Shown: piece after piece, positions 34,570 to 43,748 of the stretch
Layout of the letters: the number at the start of each line of letters is the position of its first letter
How positions within the stretch are numbered: position 1 is the stretch's first letter
Assembly: GCF_000821305.1 (NCBI RefSeq)
Contig: NZ_CCXK01000016.1
Location: 237,033-301,032, forward strand
Source: Clostridium culturomicium
Lineage (GTDB): Bacteria; Bacillota; Clostridia; Clostridiales; Clostridiaceae
Reading direction: 5' to 3'
Length of the DNA stretch: 64,000 bases
Notes under the pieces: generated by a model
Seen by the model: only the letters and a program-made list of their open reading frames with translations
Database searches by the model: none
Told to the model about the DNA's origin: nothing
Program-made: the position numbers and the translations under genes

Positions 34570-37500
34570 CTAATCAACGGATTTTAAAGACTCTACCATA
34601 GGTACATTTTTTAATTTAAAATACATTACAAAATTTACTAAGGCTCCAAACATCATTGTTAATATGGCTGCCCATACATAACTAATAAAATGAATTGTTC
34701 TTCCAAACATTATATTATCCAATTCAACAGTAACCATAATATATCTGTGAAGCAGCACACCTAAAACTAGCCCTACTAACATTCCTATAAATGTTAATAA
34801 AGTATTTTCCTTATACACATAGGATGCAACTTCATTGTTATAAAAACCCAATACCTTTATAGTTGCTATTTCTCTTATTCTTTCACTAATATTAACATTG
34901 GTTAAGTTGTATAACACTACAAAAGCTAAAGCTCCAGCAGATATTATCATAACGATAATTACTAAATTTAAACTTTTAATTGTATCATTAAAATTCGCTT
35001 TAAGACTTGTGTTAAAACTTACAGACACTATTTCATCATTATTAATTAAATCTGTGGCTAATTTATTTTCTCCTTCTTTTGTTTTATCATTTATTTTCGC
35101 AATTATATCATTAAATTGTGGCTCTTCTCCGAATAATTGTTTATATAATCCTGGAGTTATATAAATATAATGATATATATACTGTTCAGTAATTCCAATT
35201 ACTTTAACCTCATATTTTTTATTTGTATCATCATCGCCATTAGTAAGGTTAACATTATCTCCAACTTTTACACCCAGTTGTTTAGCTAATTTCTCATTAA
35301 GAACAACTCCGTCATCCGTAAGATTTATCGCTTCCTTATTACTTCTCTTTCTCAAGGTAATGAAATCCTTAAACTCTGTTAAATCCTTAGGTGTAAACAA
35401 AATAGCTTCTTTCTTTGTTTCATTATTTGAAACTTTAATGTTGGAGTAATTAACCATCATATAATCCTCCACATCAGCTTCATTTGATACAGTATTAATA
35501 ATTTTATCGTAAGTTTTATCTCTTAAATTTTTATCTAAGCTTACAGTCATATCATAATGATATAATTCACCAAACTGAACATTAACTATTGCTCTTATAG
35601 AATCCCTGATTCCATAACCAGTTAACAGAAGTGCAGTACAGCCAGCTACACCTATTACCGTCATTAAGAATCTCTTTTTATATCTAAAAATATTTCTTGC
35701 ACATACTTTATTTAAAAAGCTTAGCCTATTCCATATAAACGGAATTCTCTCTAATAAAATTCTCTTACCCATCGCAGGTGCTTTAGGCCTCATTAATAAC
35801 GCAGGAGTTGCAACTAATTCCTTATAACATGCTATTAACGCCGAACCAGTTGTTACTAAAATAGCTGCTAAAGTTGAAATTATAGCATAACTCCAGTTAA
35901 AACTTAAAGTTATTTTTGGTAATTGATACATTATTCCATAAGCATTATATATTACTGTTGGGAATAACGTAAATCCTATTGCAATACCTAATAAACTTCC
36001 CGTCAAGCTGGCAGCAACTGCATATACAATATACTTTGACACTATAGCAATTTTACTATAGCCTAAAGCCTTCAGCGTTCCCATTAATCCCCTTTGTTCA
36101 TCAACCATTCTAGTCATTGTAGTTAAGCATACTAATGCCGCTACTATGAAGAAAAATACCGGAAACACCTGTGCAATTGCATTTATACTATTTGCAGAGT
36201 TTTCATAATCTACATAACTATAGTTAGTATTTCTATCTAACACATACCATTCTGGCTCATCTAAATTATTTAGCTTATATTCAGCATCTTCTATCTTGTC
36301 CTCTACTTCTGCAATCTGCTTTTCTGCATCTGCCTTTGACTGAATATAGGTTTCTTTTCCTTTATTATACTCTATTCTTCCTGAATTCAATTCACCTTTT
36401 GCACTCTCAAATTGATTTTCAGCATTAATCTTTTCTTGGGCGAAATTTGCTTTTTGAATTTCTAATTCAGCTTTACCAGCTTCTAACTCTGCTTTAGCTT
36501 CAGCTAACTTTTTTTCTCCATCTGTTAACATAGCCTTTTGAGCTTCTAACTCCGCTTTTGCAGATTCTAATCCACCTTTTGATTGTTCTACAATACCATA
36601 AAGCTGTTGAATTTTTTCTTCTGCTATGGCCTTTTGTTCATCAGTTAAATTTCCATTAGCAATTTCAGTTTTTATTTCTCCAATATAACTTTCAATGGCT
36701 AAAATAGCCTTTTCACCTTCAGCTATCTGCTTTTCAGCTTCAGCAATTTTAGGCTCTGCTTCTTCCTTAGAGTTCTGAAATTCCTCATATTGCTCATTAT
36801 ATGTTGCTTCACCTTCACTTAACTTCTGTTCCGCCTCTGAAATCTTTGCCTCTGCTCCTGCAATTGTTACTTTATATGTTTCTTCTTTTCCAGCTAATTC
36901 ACTTTCTCCAAGAGTAAGCTTACTTTCGGCATCCTTTAACTCTATTTCTGCCTTTGCTAGCTCCTCTGAACTTTTATCCTTAGCCTTTTGAAGTTCCTCT
37001 TTACTTTCAGCAATCTTATCCTTTGCCTCTGCAAGAATTTCTAAGTATCTAATTTTACTTCTTTCAATACCAACAGCTTCTAATTTGTCAGAAATCACCT
37101 CAACAGTTTCATCATACTCTTTATCATAGGTCTGAAGGCCCTTAGCGCCTTCTACTGTTAACAAAACCTCTGTATATGCCGGTGTTTTAAATGCCTCATT
37201 TGCAACAAGAATAAATCCATTTATCTGTCCACTTCCTATAGAACTGCTGCCCTTTTGAAAGGAAACATAAATTGGGCTATGAACTGTTCCTACAATGGTA
37301 AACTTATCTTCTTTTAAACTTTCACTTATATCTGCTTCTTTTCCTGAAGCTACCTCAATTACATCACCAATTTTCAAATTGTAATTTTCAAGTACCTCAG
37401 CCTCGATAACACACTCATTAATATTCTCTGGGAATCTTCCATCTACTAAAACTGGTCTATTTATATAATCTTTATCATCTTTATTTAAATGATTCAAATC

Positions 37501-37827
37501 TAAACCATGAACCTTTAACACAACTTCTACAGCATCAAAATTTGAAAGAACATCCATGGAATAGGTAGGAAATACCCCTTCTACACCCTTTAAATTTCGA
37601 ATCGATTCAACATCATCATCTGTAAGTCCAAAGGTCGAAACCAGTTGAATATCCATAAAATTCTGCTCATCATAATATTTGTCAGCATTATTTTTCATAA
37701 CCGGAGACGATACCTTTACCCCGGCAAAGAGACCTACTCCAATTGCAACTATTGCTACTATAGATATAAACCTGCTTAAACTATTTTTTATATCTCGTAT
37801 CATATCCTTAGCTAATGAACTTTTCAT
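34570..37827 (-). CDS. FtsX/MacB-type ABC transporter permease with long coiled-coil ectodomain
   Basis: A 1085-residue permease. One membrane segment near the N-terminus precedes a large extracellular part containing about 250 residues of Ala/Glu/Lys/Leu coiled coil (roughly 245-510, with repeated IAEAE, LEAGKAELE-type heptads). Two FtsX domains with three segments each follow, plus a second ectodomain between them. The last segments read YNLTNVNISERIREIATIKVLGFY. I start at the ATG at 37825-37827, one base after the stop of the ATPase gene, with AGGATTGAG inside that gene as ribosome site. It should pair with that ATPase in an efflux or mechanotransmission complex; the substrate is unknown. 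Confidence 0.88.
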   Translation of the reverse strand: MKSSLAKDMIRDIKNSLSRFISIVAIVAIGVGLFAGVKVSSPVMKNNADKYYDEQNFMDIQLVSTFGLTDDDVESIRNLKGVEGVFPTYSMDVLSNFDAVEVVLKVHGLDLNHLNKDDKDYINRPVLVDGRFPENINECVIEAEVLENYNLKIGDVIEVASGKEADISESLKEDKFTIVGTVHSPIYVSFQKGSSSIGSGQINGFILVANEAFKTPAYTEVLLTVEGAKGLQTYDKEYDETVEVISDKLEAVGIERSKIRYLEILAEAKDKIAESKEELQKAKDKSSEELAKAEIELKDAESKLTLGESELAGKEETYKVTIAGAEAKISEAEQKLSEGEATYNEQYEEFQNSKEEAEPKIAEAEKQIAEGEKAILAIESYIGEIKTEIANGNLTDEQKAIAEEKIQQLYGIVEQSKGGLESAKAELEAQKAMLTDGEKKLAEAKAELEAGKAELEIQKANFAQEKINAENQFESAKGELNSGRIEYNKGKETYIQSKADAEKQIAEVEDKIEDAEYKLNNLDEPEWYVLDRNTNYSYVDYENSANSINAIAQVFPVFFFIVAALVCLTTMTRMVDEQRGLMGTLKALGYSKIAIVSKYIVYAVAASLTGSLLGIAIGFTLFPTVIYNAYGIMYQLPKITLSFNWSYAIISTLAAILVTTGSALIACYKELVATPALLMRPKAPAMGKRILLERIPFIWNRLSFLNKVCARNIFRYKKRFLMTVIGVAGCTALLLTGYGIRDSIRAIVNVQFGELYHYDMTVSLDKNLRDKTYDKIINTVSNEADVEDYMMVNYSNIKVSNNETKKEAILFTPKDLTEFKDFITLRKRSNKEAINLTDDGVVLNEKLAKQLGVKVGDNVNLTNGDDDTNKKYEVKVIGITEQYIYHYIYITPGLYKQLFGEEPQFNDIIAKINDKTKEGENKLATDLINNDEIVSVSFNTSLKANFNDTIKSLNLVIIVMIISAGALAFVVLYNLTNVNISERIREIATIKVLGFYNNEVASYVYKENTLLTFIGMLVGLVLGVLLHRYIMVTVELDNIMFGRTIHFISYVWAAILTMMFGALVNFVMYFKLKNVPMVESLKSVD

Positions 37828-37828
37828 G

Positions 37829-38533
37829 TTACCACTCAATCCTTTCAACTGGTGTAGGATTATCATTAACATACATGTCACTAACCTTACCGTTTCTAAC
37901 ATGTATAACCTTATCTCCCATAGCTGTAAGTGCTAAGTTATGTGTAATAACAACAATCGTCATCCCAAGCTTTCTACTCATATCTTGAAGCAGCTTTAAA
38001 ATAGCTTTTCCTGTGTTATAATCTAAGGCTCCTGTAGGCTCATCACATAATAGTAATTTAGGATTCTTCGCCAACGCCCTTGCAATTGCAATTCTTTGCT
38101 GTTCTCCTCCCGAAAGCTGAGCTGGGAAATTGTTCCGTCTCTCTTTCAGCCCAACAGCCTCTAAGGTTTCTTCTGGATCTAATGGATTCTTACAGATCTG
38201 AGTTGCCAATTCTATATTTTCTATAGCAGTCAAATTTTGTACTAAATTATAAAACTGAAATACAAATCCAATATCGAATCTTCTATATGTAGTTAATTCC
38301 TTTTCACTATATTTATCTATTCTATTTCCATCTACATATACCTCTCCTGAGGTTGATGTGTCCATTCCCCCTAGAATGTTTAATATTGTGCTTTTTCCTG
38401 CACCGCTGGCACCAGCAATTACAACAAATTCCCCTTTGTCAATGGAAAAATTAACACCGTCCAATGCTTTAATTTCAACTTCTCCCATGTTATATACTTT
38501 TTTCACATCTATAAATTCAATATATTTACTCAA
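37829..38533 (-). CDS. ABC transporter ATP-binding protein (MacB/LolD-like)
   Basis: A 234-residue ATPase with Walker A GASGAGKST, the Q-loop, signature LSGGEQQRIAIARAL and Walker B LLLCDEPTGALD, plus the H-loop VITHN. It is the energy subunit for the permease encoded directly downstream. The start is TTG at 38531-38533, with GGGAGG upstream and no better ATG. Its control region carries a 41-bp perfect-arm palindrome (38587-38627), pointing to repressor control. Confidence 0.92.
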   Translation of the reverse strand: MSKYIEFIDVKKVYNMGEVEIKALDGVNFSIDKGEFVVIAGASGAGKSTILNILGGMDTSTSGEVYVDGNRIDKYSEKELTTYRRFDIGFVFQFYNLVQNLTAIENIELATQICKNPLDPEETLEAVGLKERRNNFPAQLSGGEQQRIAIARALAKNPKLLLCDEPTGALDYNTGKAILKLLQDMSRKLGMTIVVITHNLALTAMGDKVIHVRNGKVSDMYVNDNPTPVERIEW

Positions 38534-38586
38534 GTCTTTTCCTCCCTATGTACAGCACATTTAAACATAATATCTTAATTATAATA

Positions 38587-38627
38587 TATATTTTAAATAT
38601 ATATTGTGAATATATATTTAAAATATA
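38587..38627. promoter_or_regulatory. 41-bp palindrome upstream of the ABC exporter operon
   Basis: Two perfectly complementary 19-base arms (38587-38605 and 38609-38627), made only of A and T, flank the centre GTG. A leftward -10 box TATAAT (complement of 38578-38583) lies next to it, so the palindrome would cover the -35 region. It could be a dimer or tetramer operator. Confidence 0.6.
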
Positions 38628-38657
38628 AATAAATTTAGTTTATTTTTTGTATTTTTA

Positions 38658-38702
38658 TAAAAAAAACTCCTTATAACGCATTTTGTTATAAGGAGTTTTT
38701 TT
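38658..38702 (-). terminator. terminator of the pan operon
   Basis: A perfect 17-bp stem (AAAAAACTCCTTATAAC at 38661-38677 with 38685-38701) lies directly after panD, with A/T runs on both sides. Confidence 0.92.
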
Positions 38703-38703
38703 G

Positions 38704-39090
38704 CTATCGTCTTAATTGACCATGTTTTTCGTAATTTGTTATTTCTGATATCTTATTATTTTCATCTACAAATACTACGGAAGGCTTATGTTCTCTTGCT
38801 TCATCATTCTCCATCTCACAATAACTCATAATAATTATTTTATCACCAACTTGTACACATCGTGCTGCTGCTCCATTTAAACATATAAGACCACTACCAC
38901 GCTCTCCAGCTATAGTATAGGTTTCGAATCTATTTCCATTGTTCACATCAACAATTTGAACCTTTTCATATTCTAAAATCCCCGCAGCCTTTAATAAATC
39001 TTCATCTATTGTAATACTTCCCACATAATCTAGTTCAGCCTGCACCACAGTAGCTCTGTGTATTTTTCCCTTTAACATTGTTACCTTCAT
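38704..39090 (-). CDS. panD: aspartate 1-decarboxylase
   Basis: A 128-residue pyruvoyl-dependent enzyme that makes beta-alanine. The self-cleavage site G24-S25 lies in YVGSITID and the substrate-binding Arg in NGNRFETY. Other conserved parts are NGAAARCVQVGDKIIIMSY. Full length for the family. AGGAGG precedes the ATG. It is the last gene of panG-panB-panC-panD, giving the cell the complete route to pantothenate. Confidence 0.96.
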   Translation of the reverse strand: MKVTMLKGKIHRATVVQAELDYVGSITIDEDLLKAAGILEYEKVQIVDVNNGNRFETYTIAGERGSGLICLNGAAARCVQVGDKIIIMSYCEMENDEAREHKPSVVFVDENNKISEITNYEKHGQLRR

Positions 39091-39130
39091 TGTATGTCCT
39101 CCTATAAAATTAATTTACCTTAATTGAATA

Positions 39131-39976
39131 CTAGATAAAATATGTGAAATTATCTATTAATCTTGTTTTACCAATATAAACTGCTAAAGCTACTAAAACA
39201 TTTTCTTCAATAAAATCTACTTCCTTCAACGACCTGCTATCAACAATTTCAACATAATCTATTTTAGCTAAAGGCTCTTTTTCAATCATATCTACTATTA
39301 ACCCTTTTAAATCACTTGTATTTTTCACTCCAGCTTCTATAGCTTTTCTAGCCACTTTAAGTGATTTATTTAAAACTAACGCTGCTTCTCTTTCTACAGG
39401 AGATAAGTAAATATTTCTTGAACTCTTAGCAAGTCCATCTTCTTCTCTTATAATTGGGCATCCAATAATTTGAATATCTATATTTAAATCCTCCACCATC
39501 TTCTTAATTATGGCTAATTGCTGTGCATCCTTCTCCCCAAAATAAGCTTTATCTGCAGGAACAATATTAAATAATTTAGTAACTACAGTGCATACTCCGC
39601 TAAAATGAGTTGGTCTACTTTTTCCACAAAGGCCGTCGGTTAATCCATTCATATTAACAGATGTACATGCATCCTTGACATACATTTCCTCAATCTCTGG
39701 ATGAAAAATCAAATCTGCACCCGCCCCTGCACAAATTAATGAATCTTTCTTCAAATCTCTTGGATACTTTTCTAAGTCTTCATTTGGACCAAATTGAGTT
39801 GGATTAACAAATATGCTCACAACTACCTTGTCATTTTCACTAGCAGCTTTTCTAATCAAACTTTCATGACCTTCATGAAGATACCCCATGGTTGGTACAA
39901 AACCCACTGATAAGCCAGCTCTTTTCCATTCCTTAACTTGATTTCTAACCTGTGACACTTTATTATATATATTCAT
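39131..39976 (-). CDS. panC: pantothenate synthetase
   Basis: A 281-residue ATP-dependent ligase joining pantoate and beta-alanine. The nucleotide-binding HxGH lies in PTMGYLHEGHESL (H34, H37), followed by FVNPTQFGPNEDLEKYPR, YFGEKDAQQL and SSRNIYLS. I start at the ATG at 39974-39976 because GAGGAAG precedes it; an in-frame ATG six codons earlier has no ribosome site. It lies 40 bases upstream of panD and 34 bases after panB. Confidence 0.96.
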   Translation of the reverse strand: MNIYNKVSQVRNQVKEWKRAGLSVGFVPTMGYLHEGHESLIRKAASENDKVVVSIFVNPTQFGPNEDLEKYPRDLKKDSLICAGAGADLIFHPEIEEMYVKDACTSVNMNGLTDGLCGKSRPTHFSGVCTVVTKLFNIVPADKAYFGEKDAQQLAIIKKMVEDLNIDIQIIGCPIIREEDGLAKSSRNIYLSPVEREAALVLNKSLKVARKAIEAGVKNTSDLKGLIVDMIEKEPLAKIDYVEIVDSRSLKEVDFIEENVLVALAVYIGKTRLIDNFTYFI

Positions 39977-40010
39977 TATGCTTCCTCTTTTCATATTTAA
40001 TTGGAGTTAA

Positions 40011-40844
40011 TTAATATAACTTTGTGATTACTTCTTCACTGATTTTAAATCCATGTTCCGGCCCTGGAAAAGTTCCATCTTGGACTTCCTTTATATACTC
40101 CCTAAAGGCTTCAGTCATTTTCTCTCCCACATTGGCAAACTTTTTTACAAACTTTGGTGTAAAATCACTAAACATACCAAGCATATCTTGGTATACAAGA
40201 ATCTGTCCATCACATTCAGAACCTGCTCCAATTCCTATTGTTGGTATTGATACCTCTTTTCTTATTATTGCTGCAAGTTTTGAAGGTACACATTCCAAAA
40301 CAATAGCAAAGGCTCCTGCTTTCTCAACTGCTTTAGCCGCTTCAATAAGCTCTTTTGCTGCTTCTTCATTTTTACCTTGAACCTTAAATCCACCAATTGC
40401 ATTAACTGATTGAGGTGTTAATCCTATATGTGCCATCACTGGTATAGACGCTTTAACGATTGCCTCTATTCTGTCACACATGGAAATTCCACCTTCAAGT
40501 TTTACTGCATGAGCTCTTCCTTCCTTCATAAGTCTTCCAGCATTTACAACTGCATCATATACTGAAGTCTGATAGGACATAAATGGCATATCAGCAACTA
40601 CTAATGCATTCTTTACACCTCTAGAAACAGCTTTTGTATGATGAATCATATCCTCCATAGTTACGGAGATCGTATCTTCATACCCTAGGCATACCATCCC
40701 AACGGAATCCCCTACTAAAATACCATTAACTCCAGCATCGTCAATGAGTTTTGCCATAGAATAATCATAAGCAGTAAGCATTGTTAGTTTTTCGCACCTT
40801 TCCTTAGCATCCTTAAAAGTCACAATAGTATTTTTCATAATCAC
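40011..40844 (-). CDS. panB: ketopantoate hydroxymethyltransferase
   Basis: A 277-residue barrel enzyme that hydroxymethylates 2-oxoisovalerate: MLTAYDYSMAKLIDDAG, LVGDSVGMVCLGYE (metal and substrate loop), VADMPFMSYQ, KLEGG, HIGLTPQSVNAIGGF and ECVPSKLA. The frame starts with GTG (40842-40844), overlapping the TGA of panG, with GGGAG seven bases upstream; an ATG two codons later is also possible. The stop-start overlap implies translational coupling to panG. Confidence 0.96.
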   Translation of the reverse strand: MIMKNTIVTFKDAKERCEKLTMLTAYDYSMAKLIDDAGVNGILVGDSVGMVCLGYEDTISVTMEDMIHHTKAVSRGVKNALVVADMPFMSYQTSVYDAVVNAGRLMKEGRAHAVKLEGGISMCDRIEAIVKASIPVMAHIGLTPQSVNAIGGFKVQGKNEEAAKELIEAAKAVEKAGAFAIVLECVPSKLAAIIRKEVSIPTIGIGAGSECDGQILVYQDMLGMFSDFTPKFVKKFANVGEKMTEAFREYIKEVQDGTFPGPEHGFKISEEVITKLY

Positions 40845-41698
40845 TTCTCATCTCCCAAATATTTTTCGATTTTACTGTAATCCCTATGCTTGTTTTTTTC
40901 CTTTGCTAAAGATAATAAATTCCTACATAATAATTCATACAACTCTTTATCTAAGCCATTAATATTCTCTGAATGAGACTTGATTGTATCAAGGTCACCT
41001 CTTTCAAGTGGTCCCGTCAGACTATTTACTAAGCCCTTACTTTTAATATTAGTTATATTATTTAAAATAAGAGGATAAAGAGCTTCTAGTGCTAAATTTT
41101 CTTCAAAGCCACACTGCTTTAAATAATTTACTCCACTATTAATAAGTCCTAGTACCATATTGCTACTGATAACAGAAGCTAAATGATATAGACTTTTGTT
41201 GTTTTTATCGATAACCTTAACTTTATTACCTAAGCTGCTAAATAAAAAAGTTAAATTATCCATATATTTCTCATGACCCTCGATTGTAAAAAAGGCCTCA
41301 TTAAGATTTTTGTAGGAAAAATATTTATCCGAAATGGCAAACATCGGGTGGATAGAATAGGGGTAAGCATCAAACTTACTTATATCTGAAAAGATTTCCG
41401 AAGATAACAAACCACTACAGTGGCATATTAATTTATTTTGTATAGACAACTCTTTTATTTCATTCCAAACTCTTTTTATTTCAAAGTCTGGAGTAGAAAT
41501 TATGATTCCATCACTTTCATTTATTAACTCATTTAAAGTTAAAAATTGTTTGGTACCTGTAAAATTTCCTGCTTCTTTTGATGAAATATGGTTTCGACTA
41601 TAATATCCTGAAACTTGAATACCATTTTCAACAAAGTATTTTCCTAAAGAAAATCCAACTTTACCGGCTCCAATAAAACCAAATTTTATAACAATCAC
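40841..41698 (-). CDS. panG: Rossmann/DUF2520 protein, PanG-type ketopantoate reductase
   Basis: A 285-residue dehydrogenase-like protein with the dinucleotide motif GFIGAGKVGFSLG, IISTPDFEIKRVW, ICHCSGLLSSEIF, IHPMFAISDK and the DUF2520 helical half with SLTGPLERGD. It is not PanE/ApbA. As I recall, DUF2520 proteins named PanG serve as the ketopantoate reductase in Francisella, Enterococcus and Clostridioides. As first gene of panG-panB-panC-panD it fills the only missing step, so the call is well supported by context. The start is uncertain: the frame opens with GTG (41696-41698) that lies inside the GGGAG site itself. Confidence 0.85.
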   Translation of the reverse strand: MIVIKFGFIGAGKVGFSLGKYFVENGIQVSGYYSRNHISSKEAGNFTGTKQFLTLNELINESDGIIISTPDFEIKRVWNEIKELSIQNKLICHCSGLLSSEIFSDISKFDAYPYSIHPMFAISDKYFSYKNLNEAFFTIEGHEKYMDNLTFLFSSLGNKVKVIDKNNKSLYHLASVISSNMVLGLINSGVNYLKQCGFEENLALEALYPLILNNITNIKSKGLVNSLTGPLERGDLDTIKSHSENINGLDKELYELLCRNLLSLAKEKNKHRDYSKIEKYLGDEK

Positions 41699-41710
41699 TC
41701 CCTAAAATTT

Positions 41711-41735
41711 ATTTAGGCATTTAATTTTGCCTAAA
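41711..41735 (-). promoter_or_regulatory. hairpin just upstream of panG
   Basis: TTTAGGCA and TGCCTAAA arms flank an A/T loop in the last 40 bases before the panG start. It has no U-run on the minus strand, so it is more likely a leader structure than a terminator. Confidence 0.4.
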
Positions 41736-41889
41736 GAATTTTATTTTTCATAATTTTATTAGTCTTGATCTATTAACTTGAATAATCAAAATAGATAAAA
41801 CTAAACAAAGCTAAATCCCACAAATAAAGATTTACCTTCTACACAATTTTCATATTTTAGCTAATGTCTAAATATGAAGCTTGTACTAC

Positions 41890-42015
41890 ATTTATGAGTG
41901 ATTTGCCATCTAAGTCTCATTCTTAAAGATATGAGCTGTCCGTGAAATCTATAATTCTCATATTGCCATGAGAATTTGAATTATCATCAATTAAACTTTG
42001 ATGATAGTTAAAGTA
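41890..42015. other. spacer with several inverted repeats between panG and the phytase gene
   Basis: This part of the 505-base divergent spacer holds at least three hairpins: ATTCTCAT/ATGAGAAT (about 41959-41980), TATCATCAA/TTGATGATA (41991-42015) and CTCATTCTT...GATATGAG (41926-41945). The base composition is less extreme than that of the flanking A/T spacer. It may be a structured leader of the pan operon or a diverged copy of the two-hairpin element. No ORF is seen in it. The rest of the spacer is plain A/T-rich DNA. Confidence 0.4.
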
Positions 42016-42203
42016 AGCATGGTGCAGTTATTGCTATACTACCCATATTATCGTTATATCATATACAATAATAAAATTCAATATTCTTACTTTCCATTAT
42101 ACAAATGTATTTTCTTTTTACATACTCAATAGTATAAAACTTCTATATTGATAGATAATAAAATTACCAAAATATATTATTTCAACACTTAGGAGGATTA
42201 TAT

Positions 42204-43079
42204 ATGATTAGATTTCAAAAACTTCTTTGCATATCAATGATATTGACCATTGCCTTATCCTCGATTCCCGTAAGTGCTTTTACTCTAACTGAACCCTCAC
42301 CCATGCCAACTCCTAATGTAAAAGAAGGCTTTCTTGTTATGGATACCGATAGAGATGCTCCTCTTCCAGAACGCTATAGAGATTTACCGTCATTAAACAT
42401 CTCTGGAAGTGCTCAATTTGAACCAAGTCAAATTGAAAACCTTAAAAATCATATTCATGTGATTGATACATATATTGTAGATTTGCGCCAAGAATCCCAC
42501 GGTTTTCTTAATGATGACGCCGTGAGTTTTTATAGTACTGAACGACTCTTAAACAACGGTTTTGATTCAGAAGAAACTTTAATCAGCGAAAATGAAAAAT
42601 TCGGAGCAATGAAACCTGGTGACGTTGAGAACATCTTCAATAAACGTGGAGCCTTTCGTGAAGAAATCAAGGTAGAAAAATCTCAAGTAGAGCTAGCTCT
42701 AGCTAAAAGCGCTGACCTTAATTATGTTTTATTTGCTACAAGAGATGGGCACATACCTACTCCTTCAATGGTTGACTCTTTTGTTACTTTTGTTGTTAAA
42801 ACACCACCAACTACTCATCTTCACTTTCACTGTGACCACGGTGAAGGAAGAACCACTATGTTTATGGCAATGTTTCAAATGATGAAGGAAAGTAATCTTA
42901 AATCCTTGAATGAAATTCTAGATGAACAGTTAGACGCTGGAGGAATAATCTTAACAGATGATACTACTCGAGCAAATTTTCTACAGGACTTTTATGATTA
43001 TACCAAAGAAAATGCTTCCACAAATTTTAAAACTACTTTCTCTGTATGGTCACAAAAATATTCAAAAAGTAATTTCTAA
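42204..43079 (+). CDS. secreted PTP-like (cysteine) phytase family phosphatase
   Basis: A 291-residue protein with a clear signal peptide (basic start, hydrophobic stretch to about residue 22, VSA cleavage near 25). The mature part shows IVDLRQESHGFLND and the P-loop HCDHGEGRTTMFM with catalytic C210 and R216 (HCX5R). The VDLRQESHG block and HCX2GXGRTT are typical of the Selenomonas PhyA type of inositol-polyphosphate phosphatases. It is secreted or wall-associated and would release phosphate from phytate; some relatives act instead as host-directed phosphatases, so the substrate is inferred. TAGGAGG precedes the ATG. Confidence 0.85.
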   Translation: MIRFQKLLCISMILTIALSSIPVSAFTLTEPSPMPTPNVKEGFLVMDTDRDAPLPERYRDLPSLNISGSAQFEPSQIENLKNHIHVIDTYIVDLRQESHGFLNDDAVSFYSTERLLNNGFDSEETLISENEKFGAMKPGDVENIFNKRGAFREEIKVEKSQVELALAKSADLNYVLFATRDGHIPTPSMVDSFVTFVVKTPPTTHLHFHCDHGEGRTTMFMAMFQMMKESNLKSLNEILDEQLDAGGIILTDDTTRANFLQDFYDYTKENASTNFKTTFSVWSQKYSKSNF

Positions 43080-43089
43080 TATAACTAAT

Positions 43090-43126
43090 AAAAGCAGATT
43101 CGAAATAAAATCGAATCTGCTTTTAT
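43090..43126 (+). terminator. terminator after the phytase gene
   Basis: A perfect 14-bp stem AAAAGCAGATTCGA (43090-43103) with its complement at 43111-43124, then T-rich sequence. Confidence 0.92.
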
Positions 43127-43285
43127 TCATCTATTCACCTATACATTTATATTTCCTCTCTTTATCTTGATTATAAAAAATTATATAAAACTCATTTAAA
43201 GGAAATTTTACCTTTTAAAACTTATTATAAAAAACATCAATATGCTAAAACTAATACTAAATCTATATTAAGGAGTGAATCATTT

Positions 43286-43441
43286 ATGGCAAAAGATAGT
43301 CAACCTGATAATAAACAAGCAAGAATGGAGAAGTGTAATTATCAAACTCCTATAACCAGTGAAACAGGTAAAAATCATAATAGAACAGCAAAAAAACATT
43401 CAGTAGAGCGTCAGGGTTTTCAAAGTCAACATATTAATTAA
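43286..43441 (+). CDS. small hydrophilic protein, 51 residues, unknown
   Basis: ATG at 43286 with AAGGAGTG upstream, ending TAA at 43439-43441 and followed by a terminator, so this is a complete small gene. The product starts MAKDSQPDNKQARMEKCNYQ, is rich in Asn, Gln, Lys and Ser, has one Cys and no hydrophobic stretch. I do not recognise the family. Composition and size would suit a small spore protein or a disordered RNA-binding peptide, but nothing proves either. Confidence 0.65.
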   Translation: MAKDSQPDNKQARMEKCNYQTPITSETGKNHNRTAKKHSVERQGFQSQHIN

Positions 43442-43475
43442 TTCAACTTTATTACTTCAATTAACTTAAACATTT

Positions 43476-43515
43476 CTCCCATTGAGTGAATCCCTCAATG
43501 GGAGTCTTTATTTAA
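43476..43515 (+). terminator. terminator after the 51-residue gene
   Basis: CTCCCATTGAG (43476-43486) pairs with CTCAATGGGAG (43494-43504), followed by TCTTTATTT. Confidence 0.88.
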
Positions 43516-43748
43516 TCCTAAAAGAAGTTTTATTTTTATTATTATGAATAATAGTATTTTTTTTACATATAACTTATTATAATATCTTCACATCTCCTCT
43601 AATTTCTCTTCACAAGTTTGCTAAATTAAAATATGACATGCAACTTTAAATTTCCTTATTCATTTAAAAAGAAGGACTTTCTAAATATAATGTGTAATTA
43701 ATAATATGATTATTAAATAATTTCAAATACTTACGGAGGTGATCAATT

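Noticed and set aside
41890..42015. Further copy of the dispersed two-hairpin element
   Set aside because: The order of hairpins and an ATTCAAA linker are similar, but the AAGT/ACTT outer stem and CTATG loop are missing, so I list it only as an unexplained structured spacer.
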